From contig JAEUJK010000065.1 in NCBI GenBank assembly GCA_016794735.1, forward strand, positions 1 through 13,428: a DNA stretch of 13,428 bases, in the 5' to 3' direction. Positions 6,757 to 13,428 of the stretch are shown here, in pieces. Origin of the DNA: Gemmatimonadota bacterium. Its GTDB lineage: Bacteria; Gemmatimonadota; Gemmatimonadetes; Gemmatimonadales; Gemmatimonadaceae. Under the pieces are notes generated by a model that was not told the origin of the DNA, did not search any database, and saw nothing but the letters and a program-made list of their open reading frames with translations. The position numbers and the translations under genes were made by a program. The first letter of the stretch is position 1. Every line of letters starts with the position of its first letter.

Positions 6757-8050
6757 GGACGAACGCGGATTCGCTGGTCTCGGGCTCGAGGGTAGAGAGG
6801 CTCGAGACCAGCTCGAAGCTCTCGACTTCGAGGGGGAGGGTCTTGGGGGCGGCGCCGGTGCGCGAGACCTCGGGCCGGTCGCACGCAAGTCGCAACTCGT
6901 GGTAGCCCTTGGCGTCCGCGATCTCCAGTGCTGCACGGCGGTGCCGTTCGGCCTGGAGATCGTCGCCCGTGGCCGAATACGCCAACGCGAGGTGGCGGAG
7001 GGTATCGGCGTTTTCGTACGGCAGCGCGCTGCGCTCCACGGTGGCCCGGATCTCCCTGGCCAGCCGTCCCAGCACCTCCAGGTCGCCGCAACGCCCGGCC
7101 GCCAGCGCCGCACCGCCGAGCGCCGCAAGGCGCACCCGCAGCACGCTCACCCGCGCCAAGGTGGCGAGGAAGGCCTGCAACGCCGCGCGCGGATAGCCCG
7201 CCTCGAGACACACCTGGGCGAGGTTGGACAGCGACTCCGCCTCACGGGTCGCGTCGCCGCGCGAAAGCATGAATGCCGCCCACCCATGGTGCAGCGACAG
7301 GTCGTAGTGCTTGGCCACGCACTCGACGATCGTGAGACCCTGATGCGCGAAATACTGGAGCTCTTCGGCGCCGGAGGACTGGGCCATGTCCAGCCCCCGC
7401 GCGAGGAGCATCCTGGCCTGCGGGTAGTTGCCCTGGATGCGGGCCAGCACGCCACGTCCAAGGCTCGCCCGCGCCACCAACTCGTGGTCGCCCGACCGCT
7501 CGCCGACCATGGCAGCCATCCGGTACAGCTCGTCCGCCGTCTCGAGTTCGCCCAGCTGACGGGCCACCCGGGCCTGATCCGCGGCCAGCAGCCCTCGCTC
7601 CCGGTCCGAGGCCTGAACCGCGCTGGTCCGGGCATGGCCGAGGACCGCGTAGGCGACGGATAGCGCACCGGCCTCGCTCATCCTGTAGGCAAATCCCCGA
7701 CAAGCACGCGAAACCGCGTTCGCCCCGTCCGGGGTGTCGATGACGGCGAGCCCGGCCACGATGAGCCTGAGGTCGGCGAAATGCGCCTCGGACCCGGCTT
7801 CTGCCTCGGTGGCCACCGCCCCCTCCAGGAGGTCACGCAGCGCATCGGCCGCTTGCTGGGCGAGCTGCTCGCGGACCCCGGAACCCACGCGGGCCAGCCG
7901 GCCCAGGCAGTGCGCCAGCAGCAGCCATACCGTGTCGGCTGAGCCGAATTCAGAGCGCCGGGCGAACCGATCAAGGTCCGCTCGATACGCTTCGAATGGT
8001 GACTGCGGTGCAAGCATCGGGCAGGCGTCCGGTTGGCGAGAGCACCCCAT
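6740..8050 (-). CDS. TPR-like helical-repeat protein of unknown function
   Basis: A 436-residue, nearly all-helical cytoplasmic protein with no signal peptide, membrane segment or obvious catalytic motif. From about residue 125 it runs in helix pairs with TPR-like spacing of small and aromatic residues, for example AADQARVARQLGELETADEL (156-175), ARASLGRGVLARIQGNYPQA (193-212), AESLSNLAQVCLEAGYPRAA (271-290) and LRHLALAYSATGDDLQAERH (351-370). Such folds bind proteins or peptides; many regulators and peptide receptors use them, but no DNA-binding domain is visible here. The last 40 residues are acidic and Ser/Thr-rich (FELVSSLSTLEPETSES). The start is uncertain: the ATG at 8050 has GAG 7 nt upstream, while a GTG at 8083 and an ATG at 8017 are alternatives. 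It lies downstream of the M48 gene on the same strand and converges on the repeat lipoprotein gene, overlapping it by 17 bp. Confidence 0.82.
   Translation of the reverse strand: MGCSRQPDACPMLAPQSPFEAYRADLDRFARRSEFGSADTVWLLLAHCLGRLARVGSGVREQLAQQAADALRDLLEGAVATEAEAGSEAHFADLRLIVAGLAVIDTPDGANAVSRACRGFAYRMSEAGALSVAYAVLGHARTSAVQASDRERGLLAADQARVARQLGELETADELYRMAAMVGERSGDHELVARASLGRGVLARIQGNYPQARMLLARGLDMAQSSGAEELQYFAHQGLTIVECVAKHYDLSLHHGWAAFMLSRGDATREAESLSNLAQVCLEAGYPRAALQAFLATLARVSVLRVRLAALGGAALAAGRCGDLEVLGRLAREIRATVERSALPYENADTLRHLALAYSATGDDLQAERHRRAALEIADAKGYHELRLACDRPEVSRTGAAPKTLPLEVESFELVSSLSTLEPETSESAFVLTRSG
6773..6812. repeat. 10-bp perfect inverted repeat just downstream of the lipoprotein gene
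   Basis: Arms GCTGGTCTCG (6773-6782) and CGAGACCAGC (6803-6812) are exact reverse complements with a 20-nt spacer. The stem could extend by four more pairs if G-U pairs are allowed. It starts 17 nt after the lipoprotein stop and lies within the coding end of the TPR gene. There is no T-tract after it, so it is not a classical intrinsic terminator; it may act as an mRNA 3' stabiliser or attenuate convergent transcription. Confidence 0.6.
6812..6832. repeat. Second hairpin, CTCGAAG-CTCTCGA-CTTCGAG
   Basis: Perfect 7-bp arms with a 7-nt loop, directly abutting the larger inverted repeat. Both lie within the 3' coding end of the TPR gene. Confidence 0.5.
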
Positions 8051-8111
8051 TATCCGTCTCGGGGGGCGATTCCACAAGTACACCTAAATACATCTGCAGG
8101 TGCCGTGCCGC

Positions 8112-8125
8112 GGCCCACCCGGGCC
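8112..8125. repeat. Small GC hairpin between M48 and TPR genes
   Basis: GGCCC-ACCC-GGGCC, 3 bp beyond the M48 stop. No T-tract follows on the minus strand, so it would be at best a weak terminator or processing site between the two genes. Confidence 0.3.
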
Positions 8126-8128
8126 TAG

Positions 8129-8917
8129 TTAGTTTGCCACGGAATCCGGCCGAACCCGACGGAAAACCGAATCGTCGGCCTGGAGCGACCGCTGCTCGAG
8201 GCTCTTCCGCCGTGTCAGCGCCTGCGCGGCGGCGACCCGCTCGTCGTCCAGCGGATGGGTGGAGAAGAACTGCTCGAGCACACCTGGGCGAGAGGCGCGC
8301 TCGGCGGCGAGTCTCGCGAACATGCGGGCCACCCCGCCCGGATCGATCCCCGCGCGCACGAGATACTCGATCGAGGCGGAATCGGATGCGGCCTCGTCGG
8401 CGCGGCTATGGCGTGCCATCCATGCCGCCCCTCCCAGCTCAATGGCGACCTGCGCCGCACCGCTGGAGCACCAGCCGGTGATCGCGCAGAACGCCGCCAC
8501 CACGAAGTTCGCGCGCGTGCTGCGGCCCTGTTGGGTGGCCGAATGCCCCAACGTGATGTGCGCGACCTCATGACCCAGGACACCGGCGACCTCCGACATG
8601 TCGGAGGCGAGGGCCAGCAACCCGCGATGCACGAACACGTGCCCACCGGGGATCGCGAACGCGTTGGGATCGTCGCGATCGATCACCGTGAAGTGCCAGG
8701 CAAACTCCGACGGGCCGGTGACCCCCGCAATGCGCGTCCCCAGCGAGTCGAGCCACGCATCGAGCGCGGTGTCTGCCAGCACGGGCATCTCGCGGATGAC
8801 CTGCGCGGCCATCTCGTCACCCACACGCTGGTCGATCGGTGGGGGTTCGCCACATCCGGCGCCTACGGCGGCGAGCACCACGGCGCACACCCCGCGCGCG
8901 AAGTTCGTCGTGACCAT
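8129..8917 (-). CDS. M48 family zinc metalloprotease, probable lipoprotein
   Basis: A 262-residue M48-type (HtpX/Oma1/BepA-like) protease, expected to act at the periplasmic face in protein quality control. The zinc-binding HEVAH is at 116-120, and the third ligand is probably Glu175 in RADEAASDSASIEYL, the family's usual E-x3-D pattern. NAFAIPGGHVFVHRGLL (85-101) is the characteristic strand before the active-site helix. Residues 1-21 are hydrophobic after a short N-terminus and end in GAGC; Cys22 may be lipidated, although the -3 position is Gly rather than the usual Leu. No TPR domain is fused to it, but a separate TPR-like protein gene follows on the same strand. The frame continues far upstream, but the ATG at 8917 gives the export signal and leaves a 109-bp divergent gap to the fad genes. 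No strong ribosome binding site is seen. Confidence 0.9.
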   Translation of the reverse strand: MVTTNFARGVCAVVLAAVGAGCGEPPPIDQRVGDEMAAQVIREMPVLADTALDAWLDSLGTRIAGVTGPSEFAWHFTVIDRDDPNAFAIPGGHVFVHRGLLALASDMSEVAGVLGHEVAHITLGHSATQQGRSTRANFVVAAFCAITGWCSSGAAQVAIELGGAAWMARHSRADEAASDSASIEYLVRAGIDPGGVARMFARLAAERASRPGVLEQFFSTHPLDDERVAAAQALTRRKSLEQRSLQADDSVFRRVRPDSVAN

Positions 8918-9014
8918 GCCGGAGCGTAGCAGCGCCGCCGCCCGGCCGGTAGCCGCACACCCGCCCTTCTCTTTCGCCTTCGGGGCATTGAACTTCCCCC
9001 CGGAACCCACGAGC

Positions 9015-9020
9015 GGAAGA
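9015..9020 (+). promoter_or_regulatory. Ribosome binding site of the fadN-like gene
   Basis: GGAAGA (with further purines GAG behind it) lies 6 nt before the ATG at 9027 and fixes this start in a frame that is open for more than 400 bases upstream. Confidence 0.65.
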
Positions 9021-9026
9021 GAGTGG

Positions 9027-11336
9027 ATGCGGATCAACAAGGTCGGCGTGATTGGCGCCGGTGCCATGGGAACAGGGATCGCCACGTTGTGCGCCTCGGC
9101 GGGGGTCCCGGTGGTCCTCCTCGACATGCCGGCGGCGAGCGGTGATCGCGACGGACTGGCCCGCGGCGCCATCGCCCGCGCCCTCAAGGCGCGCCCTGCC
9201 CCGCTGACCGACCCCTCCGCGGCCAACCTGATCACCCCGGGCAACACCGAGGACCACCTCGACCGGCTCGCGGACTGCGACTGGATCGTCGAGGCGATCA
9301 TCGAGCAACCCGGGCCCAAGCAGGCGCTGTTTAGTCGCATCGAGCAGGTCGCGCGCGCCGACGCGATCATTGCCTCGAACACGTCGAGCATCCCGATGCG
9401 CGTCCTGCAGGAGGGCCGCAGCGCGGACTTCCGGGCGCACTTCCTCGGGACGCACTTCTTCAACCCGGTCCGCTACCTCCACCTGCTGGAAGTCATCCCC
9501 GGGCCCGATACCTCGCCGCACGTCGTCGCCGCGTTGCGCCACTTCGCCGAACGCACCCTCGGCAAGGGGGTCGTCATCGCGAAGGACGCACCGGGGTTCA
9601 TTGCCAACCGCATCGGGCTGTACGGGATGGTGCGCGTGCTCCGCCTCATGGAGGAGTATCAGCTCTCCATCGACGAGGTCGACTTTCTCACCGGGCCGTT
9701 CACCGGGCGCGCCAAGTCGGCGACGTTCCGCACCAGCGACATTTCCGGCATCGACATCCTGCTGCATGTCGCGGCGGGCACGGCCGCGGCCACGGGTGAG
9801 GACTTCACGCTCCCCGACTGGGTGCACAAGCTCGTCGCAAGTGGACGGATGGGCGAGAAGACCGGAGCCGGGTTCTATCGAAAGGACAAGACCGGCATCT
9901 CGACGCTCGACTGGCGGACCCTGGAGTACCAGCCGCAGGCGGAGGTGAAGGCGGAAGAGCTGGCCTTCCTGCGCAAGGCACCACTCGGCGAGCGACTGAA
10001 GGGGCTGACGCGTGCCGGCGGCAATCGGGCGCAGTTCGTGCGCCACCTCCTCACCGACATCTCGCTCTATACCCTGGCCACGGCGCCGGAATTGTCGCCC
10101 GACATCATCTCGGTCGACCGGGCGATGGAGTGGGGCTACGGCTGGGAGATGGGACCCTTCGCCCAGATCGACGCGATGGGGATCGAGTTCCTGCGCGAGC
10201 AGGTCCGCGAACGTGGCGTGGCGACCCCACCGCTGCTCGCCGCGGCGCGCGAAGGCTGTTATCGCCAGCTCAACAGTGGCCCGCGCCAAATCACGCTCGA
10301 TGGGGAATACGTGCCGGTGGAGCCGGTGGCCGGGCTCATCAACCTCCCGACGTTGCATACCACCGGGAAGGTCGTGACCGACAACGAAAGCGCCGCGCTG
10401 CTCGACCTTGGGGACGGTGTCCTCCTGCTCGAGTTCCGGGCGAAGATGAACACGTTGGGCCCCGGTGTCTTCGCCGCCCTCGAGCACGCCGCCACGCGCA
10501 TCAGGGCCGGCGCCTTCGAGGGCCTCGTGATCGGCAATGCCGACCCCCGGACCTTCTCGGCTGGCGCGGACCTCGGCGCCGTCGGCGCGCGCGTGCAGGC
10601 CGGCGACTGGAAGGTGATCGAGGCGTCGATCCACGCCTTCCAGCAGGGCGTGATGAACCTGCGCCGGCTCCCCTTCCCCGTGGTGGTGGCCCCGGCCGGG
10701 TTGACGTTAGGCGGGGGCTGCGAGTTCCTGCTGCACGCGGACCTCGTCCAGGCGCACATGGAGTTGTATGCGGGCCTGGTGGAAGTCGGCGTGGGGCTCA
10801 TCCCAGGGGGCGGTGGCACCAAGGAGCTGCTGTTCCGCTTTACCCGCGAGCTCGCGCCATACGACGAAGCCGATCCGTTCGAGGCCGTCAAGCGCGCGTT
10901 CAAGCTGATCTCGATGGCCACGACGAGCACCAGCGCCGCCGATGCCCGGCGGCTCGGGTTCCTGCGCGCGAGCGACCGGATCTCGATGAATCGCGATCAC
11001 CTGCTCGCCGACGCGAAGGCGCGCGTCCTCGACCTCGCACCGGGGTACACGCCCCCGGCGCCCGCCACCATCAAGGCGCTGGGCCGCGAAGCCTACGGCA
11101 ACCTCAAGTACGGGGTGTGGGCGATGCAGGAGGCCGGATACATCAGTGCCCACGACGTGCGCATCGGCCACCACATCGCGTATGTCCTGTCCGGCGGCGA
11201 TGGCCCGCCGCGCGACGTCACCGAGCAGGACATCCTCGACCTCGAACGCGAGGCGTTCCTGTCCCTCCTTGGCACCGCGGAGACGCAGGCGCGCATCGCG
11301 CACATGCTCAGCACCGGCAAGCCGCTCCGCAATTGA
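9027..11336 (+). CDS. fadN: 3-hydroxyacyl-CoA dehydrogenase / enoyl-CoA hydratase fusion, FadN-like
   Basis: A 769-residue two-function beta-oxidation enzyme that hydrates enoyl-CoA and oxidises 3-hydroxyacyl-CoA with NAD+. The order is the reverse of FadB: the dehydrogenase comes first, as in Bacillus FadN. Residues 6-15 (VGVIGAGAMG) hold the NAD-binding GxGxxG. SNTSS (118-121), GTHFFNP with catalytic His143, and Glu155 in LLEVIP complete the dehydrogenase site, and DAPGFIANRI (187-196) starts its C-terminal helical domain, which runs to about 430. The crotonase domain spans about 445-680, with oxyanion motifs FSAGADL (510-516) and LTLGGGCEFLLHADL (559-573). The two hydratase glutamates are Glu566 and Glu586 (LVEVGVGLIPGGGG), both present, so all three half-sites look active. 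It is followed 57 bp later by a thiolase. The start at 9027 has a good ribosome binding site. The symbol is by architecture; specificity for chain length is inferred. Confidence 0.94.
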   Translation: MRINKVGVIGAGAMGTGIATLCASAGVPVVLLDMPAASGDRDGLARGAIARALKARPAPLTDPSAANLITPGNTEDHLDRLADCDWIVEAIIEQPGPKQALFSRIEQVARADAIIASNTSSIPMRVLQEGRSADFRAHFLGTHFFNPVRYLHLLEVIPGPDTSPHVVAALRHFAERTLGKGVVIAKDAPGFIANRIGLYGMVRVLRLMEEYQLSIDEVDFLTGPFTGRAKSATFRTSDISGIDILLHVAAGTAAATGEDFTLPDWVHKLVASGRMGEKTGAGFYRKDKTGISTLDWRTLEYQPQAEVKAEELAFLRKAPLGERLKGLTRAGGNRAQFVRHLLTDISLYTLATAPELSPDIISVDRAMEWGYGWEMGPFAQIDAMGIEFLREQVRERGVATPPLLAAAREGCYRQLNSGPRQITLDGEYVPVEPVAGLINLPTLHTTGKVVTDNESAALLDLGDGVLLLEFRAKMNTLGPGVFAALEHAATRIRAGAFEGLVIGNADPRTFSAGADLGAVGARVQAGDWKVIEASIHAFQQGVMNLRRLPFPVVVAPAGLTLGGGCEFLLHADLVQAHMELYAGLVEVGVGLIPGGGGTKELLFRFTRELAPYDEADPFEAVKRAFKLISMATTSTSAADARRLGFLRASDRISMNRDHLLADAKARVLDLAPGYTPPAPATIKALGREAYGNLKYGVWAMQEAGYISAHDVRIGHHIAYVLSGGDGPPRDVTEQDILDLEREAFLSLLGTAETQARIAHMLSTGKPLRN

Positions 11337-11393
11337 TCCATCGGCGTCACCACGCGACTGCTCACTCACAGCTTACCTGTCCGGAATCCCGAG

Positions 11394-12560
11394 ATGCCTG
11401 AGGCCGTCATCGTCAGCGCCGTACGCACCGCCGTGGGGCGCGGCAAGAAGGATGGATCGCTCGCCGGCGTGACCCCGATCGACCTGTCCGCCCTCGTGAT
11501 CCAGGAGGCGGTCAAGCGCGCAGACATCGACCCGCGCACGATCGACGACGTGCTCTGGGGCTGTGCGATGCCCGAGGGCTCACAGGGCCTGAACGTCGCC
11601 CGGCTCGCCGTGTTGCGCGCGCGCCTGCCCGTCGAGGTCCCCGCGGCAACGATCAACCGCTTCTGCTCCTCCGGGCTGCAGACGGTGGCGTCGGGAGCGC
11701 AGGCCATCATGAGTGGGATGGCCGACGTCGTCGTGGCCGGCGGCGTGGAGATGATGAGCCAGGTGCCGATGAGCGGGCACCACGCGCGCCTGCACGACGG
11801 GATGACCGAGGGGATGATCGCGATGGGGTTCACCGCCGAACGCGTGGCGACCCGGTGGAAGGTGAGCCGCGAGGACCAGGACGCCTATGCGTTAGGCAGC
11901 CACCAGAAGGCGGCGGTGGCGGTCGAGTCCGGCGTTTTCGCCGACCAGATCGTCCCGGTGCCGGTGGAACGCGTGACGTGGAACGGCGCAACCAAGCAGG
12001 TCGAGGAGGGGCTGTTCGCCATCGATGAGCTGGTGCGCAAGGACACGACGGCCGAGCGGCTCGCCAAGCTCCCCGCCGCGTTCAAGGCGCGTGGCACCGT
12101 GACGGCCGGCAACTCCAGTCCCTACTCCGACGGGGCGGCGGCGCTGGTGCTGATGTCGGCCGAGCGCGCGCGGGCGGTCGGCGCGACGCCGCTCGCCCGT
12201 TTTGTCTCGTTTGGTGTGGGTGGCGTCGACCCGGATATCATGGGAGTGGGCCCGATCGTCGCGGTGCCCAAGGCCCTCGCCCGGGCCGGCCTCACCATGG
12301 ACCAGCTGAAGATCATCGAGTTCAACGAGGCGTTCGCGGCCCAGGCGCTGGCGGTCAAGCGCGAGCTGGGGATGCCGGACGACCGGCTGAACGTGAACGG
12401 TGGCGCGATCGCCCTCGGGCACCCGCTGGGTGCGACGGGCGCGAAGCTCACCACGCAGCTCATCCACGAGTTGCGGCGCCGTGGCGGCGGGTATGGCCTC
12501 GTGACCATGTGCATCGGCGGGGGGATGGGCGCGGCCGGGATCTTCGAAGTCGCAGCCTGA
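11394..12560 (+). CDS. fadA: Acetyl-CoA C-acyltransferase (beta-ketothiolase), FadA-like
   Basis: A 388-residue thiolase that cleaves 3-ketoacyl-CoA with CoA to release acetyl-CoA, the last beta-oxidation step. The nucleophile is Cys91 in NRFCSSGLQT, a motif closer to degradative FadA than to biosynthetic acetoacetyl-CoA thiolases (which tend to read VCGSG). The other active-site elements are NEAFA (311-315), His343 in GGAIALGHPLGATGAK and Cys373 in CIGGGMGAAG. The segment between MSQVPMSG (121-128) and MGFTAERVA (144-152) is short; this loop lies over the substrate pocket in known thiolases, so its length may affect acyl specificity. It starts 57 bp after the fadN-like gene on the same strand, and a strong terminator follows, so the two genes likely form a complete operon. 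The ATG at 11394 is directly before the conserved EAVIVSAVRT; GGAA lies about 9 nt upstream. Confidence 0.95.
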   Translation: MPEAVIVSAVRTAVGRGKKDGSLAGVTPIDLSALVIQEAVKRADIDPRTIDDVLWGCAMPEGSQGLNVARLAVLRARLPVEVPAATINRFCSSGLQTVASGAQAIMSGMADVVVAGGVEMMSQVPMSGHHARLHDGMTEGMIAMGFTAERVATRWKVSREDQDAYALGSHQKAAVAVESGVFADQIVPVPVERVTWNGATKQVEEGLFAIDELVRKDTTAERLAKLPAAFKARGTVTAGNSSPYSDGAAALVLMSAERARAVGATPLARFVSFGVGGVDPDIMGVGPIVAVPKALARAGLTMDQLKIIEFNEAFAAQALAVKRELGMPDDRLNVNGGAIALGHPLGATGAKLTTQLIHELRRRGGGYGLVTMCIGGGMGAAGIFEVAA

Positions 12561-12578
12561 GCGATCGCCCCACACACA

Positions 12579-12617
12579 GCGGCCCGCCCCGGAGACCGGA
12601 GCGGGCCGCGTGTTTTT
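12579..12617 (+). terminator. Intrinsic terminator after the fad operon
   Basis: A perfect 9-bp GC stem, GCGGCCCGC (12579-12587) with GCGGGCCGC (12601-12609), followed at 12611 by TGTTTTT. The 13-nt loop holds a further CCGG-AGA-CCGG inverted repeat, so the true hairpin is probably longer. It begins 18 bp after the thiolase stop. On the minus strand the stem is not followed by a T-tract, so it mainly serves the plus-strand operon, although it could slow the convergent transcript too. Confidence 0.9.
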
Positions 12618-12635
12618 CGTGCCTGCAGCGGAACC

Positions 12636-13418
12636 CTAGAGCAGGTACCCGCCGTCGGCCAGGTACACGCTCCCGGTCACGAACGACGCCGCCGGCGAGG
12701 CGAGGAACAGCGCCAGTTCCGCGATGTCCTCGGGCGTGCCGAGTCGGGCGATCGGCTGGTTCGCGAGGACCTCGCCCATCACGGCCTCGTTGGACCAGAG
12801 CACCTGCGAGAAATCGGTCTTGATGAAGCCGGGACAGATGACGTTGACCCGCACGCCGTGCTTGCCCCACTCCTTGGCCATGACCTGGGTGAGCGAGATG
12901 ATCGCCGCCTTGCTCACGCTGTAGATCCCGAGCCCGCGCTCGGGGGCGAGGCCGCCGATGCTGGACATGTTCACGATCGCCCCGCGGCCGTTGGCCTTCA
13001 TCGCGGGCAGCAGGCGCTTGGCCAGCTCGAACGGGCCGCGCACGTTGACGTCCACGATCTTGGCAAACGCCTCGGGCGAGGTGTCCTCCACCGCCCCGAA
13101 GACCGGGTTGGTGGCCGCGTTGTTCACCAGGATGTCCACGCGACCGTGACGCGCGAGCGCCTCGGTGGCGAGGGCGTGGGCCTCCTCCAGCCGTCCCACG
13201 TTGGATGGGATGCCGTCGGCGCTGGCCCCGTGTGCGCGAAGGGCCGCCACCGTCTCCTCGACGGCAGCGGCCTTCCGCGACGACACAATGACGTGCGCCC
13301 CCTGCCGCGCGAGCGCGACGCAGATGGCCCGCCCGATGCCGCGGGTTCCACCGGTGACCAGGGCAACCTGGCCTGTGAGGTCGTACGGCGTTGCTCCCGC
13401 AGCTCCGGGCATCGTCAT
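12636..13418 (-). CDS. Short-chain dehydrogenase/reductase (classical SDR, FabG-like)
   Basis: A 260-residue classical SDR, likely an NADP(H)- or NAD(H)-dependent oxidoreductase of a hydroxy/keto substrate. It has the cofactor motif TGGTRGIG (22-29), NNAA (99-102), Asn125, Ser153 (NMSSIGG), Tyr166 and Lys170 (YSVSK), which is the complete catalytic tetrad. PGFIKTDF (197-204) follows, as in FabG relatives. The Arg at 27 together with SSRK at 46-49 after the second strand suggests NADP preference. The start is uncertain: in-frame ATGs lie at 13418 and 13412, with a GTG at 13421 and the frame still open at the window edge, and no ribosome binding site is visible. The conserved domain begins at about residue 14, so little or nothing is missing. 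It converges on the fad operon, and a role in lipid metabolism is possible but not shown. Confidence 0.9.
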   Translation of the reverse strand: MTMPGAAGATPYDLTGQVALVTGGTRGIGRAICVALARQGAHVIVSSRKAAAVEETVAALRAHGASADGIPSNVGRLEEAHALATEALARHGRVDILVNNAATNPVFGAVEDTSPEAFAKIVDVNVRGPFELAKRLLPAMKANGRGAIVNMSSIGGLAPERGLGIYSVSKAAIISLTQVMAKEWGKHGVRVNVICPGFIKTDFSQVLWSNEAVMGEVLANQPIARLGTPEDIAELALFLASPAASFVTGSVYLADGGYLL

Positions 13419-13428
13419 CACATGTTGG

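Noticed and set aside
6429..7211. Minus-strand open frame that reads across the heptad repeats as FTFGLTK-type repeats
   Set aside because: It is the antisense reading of the lipopeptide repeats and overlaps the TPR gene in another frame. The repeat pattern is a by-product of the 21-bp units; it has no recognisable domain, whereas the plus-strand frame has a signal peptide and ribosome binding site.
8918..9026. Promoter of the fadN-like gene from TTGAAC at 8988-8993
   Set aside because: It looks like a -35 box, but no -10-like sequence lies 16-18 bp downstream.
8918..9463. N-terminal extension of the M48 protease
   Set aside because: It would run antisense through the start of the fadN-like gene and bury the export signal; the added sequence has no domain.
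8817..10634. Long minus-strand open frame opposite the fadN-like gene
   Set aside because: Long antisense frames are common in GC-rich genes. The translation has no domain and the plus strand holds the complete catalytic motifs.
10130..11401. Long plus-strand frame in the second half of the fadN-like gene
   Set aside because: It is a frame-shifted reading of a clearly coding region, rich in Arg and Pro, without motifs.

Overview
This 13.4 kb window is GC-rich bacterial chromosomal DNA that is almost entirely coding. It holds twelve confident protein genes and one very small but well-supported gene. I see no rRNA, tRNA, CRISPR array, insertion sequence or phage gene. The style (high GC, exported S9 peptidase and amidohydrolase, an M48 lipoprotein-like protease, a FadN-type beta-oxidation protein paired with FadA) would suit a Gemmatimonadota-like or similar aerobic heterotroph. 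That placement is inference; nothing here is a taxonomic marker.

Layout, left to right. (1) 10-2142, minus: an exported prolyl-oligopeptidase-family (S9) peptidase. A 57-bp gap separates it from a divergent plus-strand run. (2) 2200-5644, plus: an ABC-like AAA ATPase, a nitronate-monooxygenase-like flavoprotein, an exported amidohydrolase and a 104-residue CxxC protein. The first three genes are joined by 4-bp start/stop overlaps (GTGA, then ATGA) and the fourth starts 6 bp after the third, so this looks like one translationally coupled operon. (3) 5641-6432, minus: an AraC-like regulator with a degenerate receiver-like N-terminus, whose stop codon interlocks with that of the 104-residue gene. 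(4) 6433-6570: a 138-bp divergent regulatory region, the longest gene-free stretch in the window, holding several inverted repeats and a -10-like box. (5) 6571-6756, plus: a 61-residue lipoprotein ending in three perfect 7-residue repeats (VNFVNPN). (6) 6740-8917, minus: an M48 zinc metalloprotease followed by a TPR-like helical-repeat protein whose 3' end overlaps the lipoprotein gene. (7) 9027-12560, plus: fadN-like and fadA-like genes closed by a strong intrinsic terminator. (8) 12636 to the right edge, minus: a complete or nearly complete short-chain dehydrogenase.

Functionally, the right third is a fatty-acid beta-oxidation unit: hydratase plus 3-hydroxyacyl-CoA dehydrogenase in one chain, then thiolase, with no acyl-CoA dehydrogenase in the window. 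The left part has exported hydrolases for peptides or small amides. The least explained part is 5641-8917, where an AraC-like regulator, a repeat-bearing lipopeptide, a TPR protein and a membrane protease sit together. This is my best candidate for an undescribed system, but the functional link rests on layout only.
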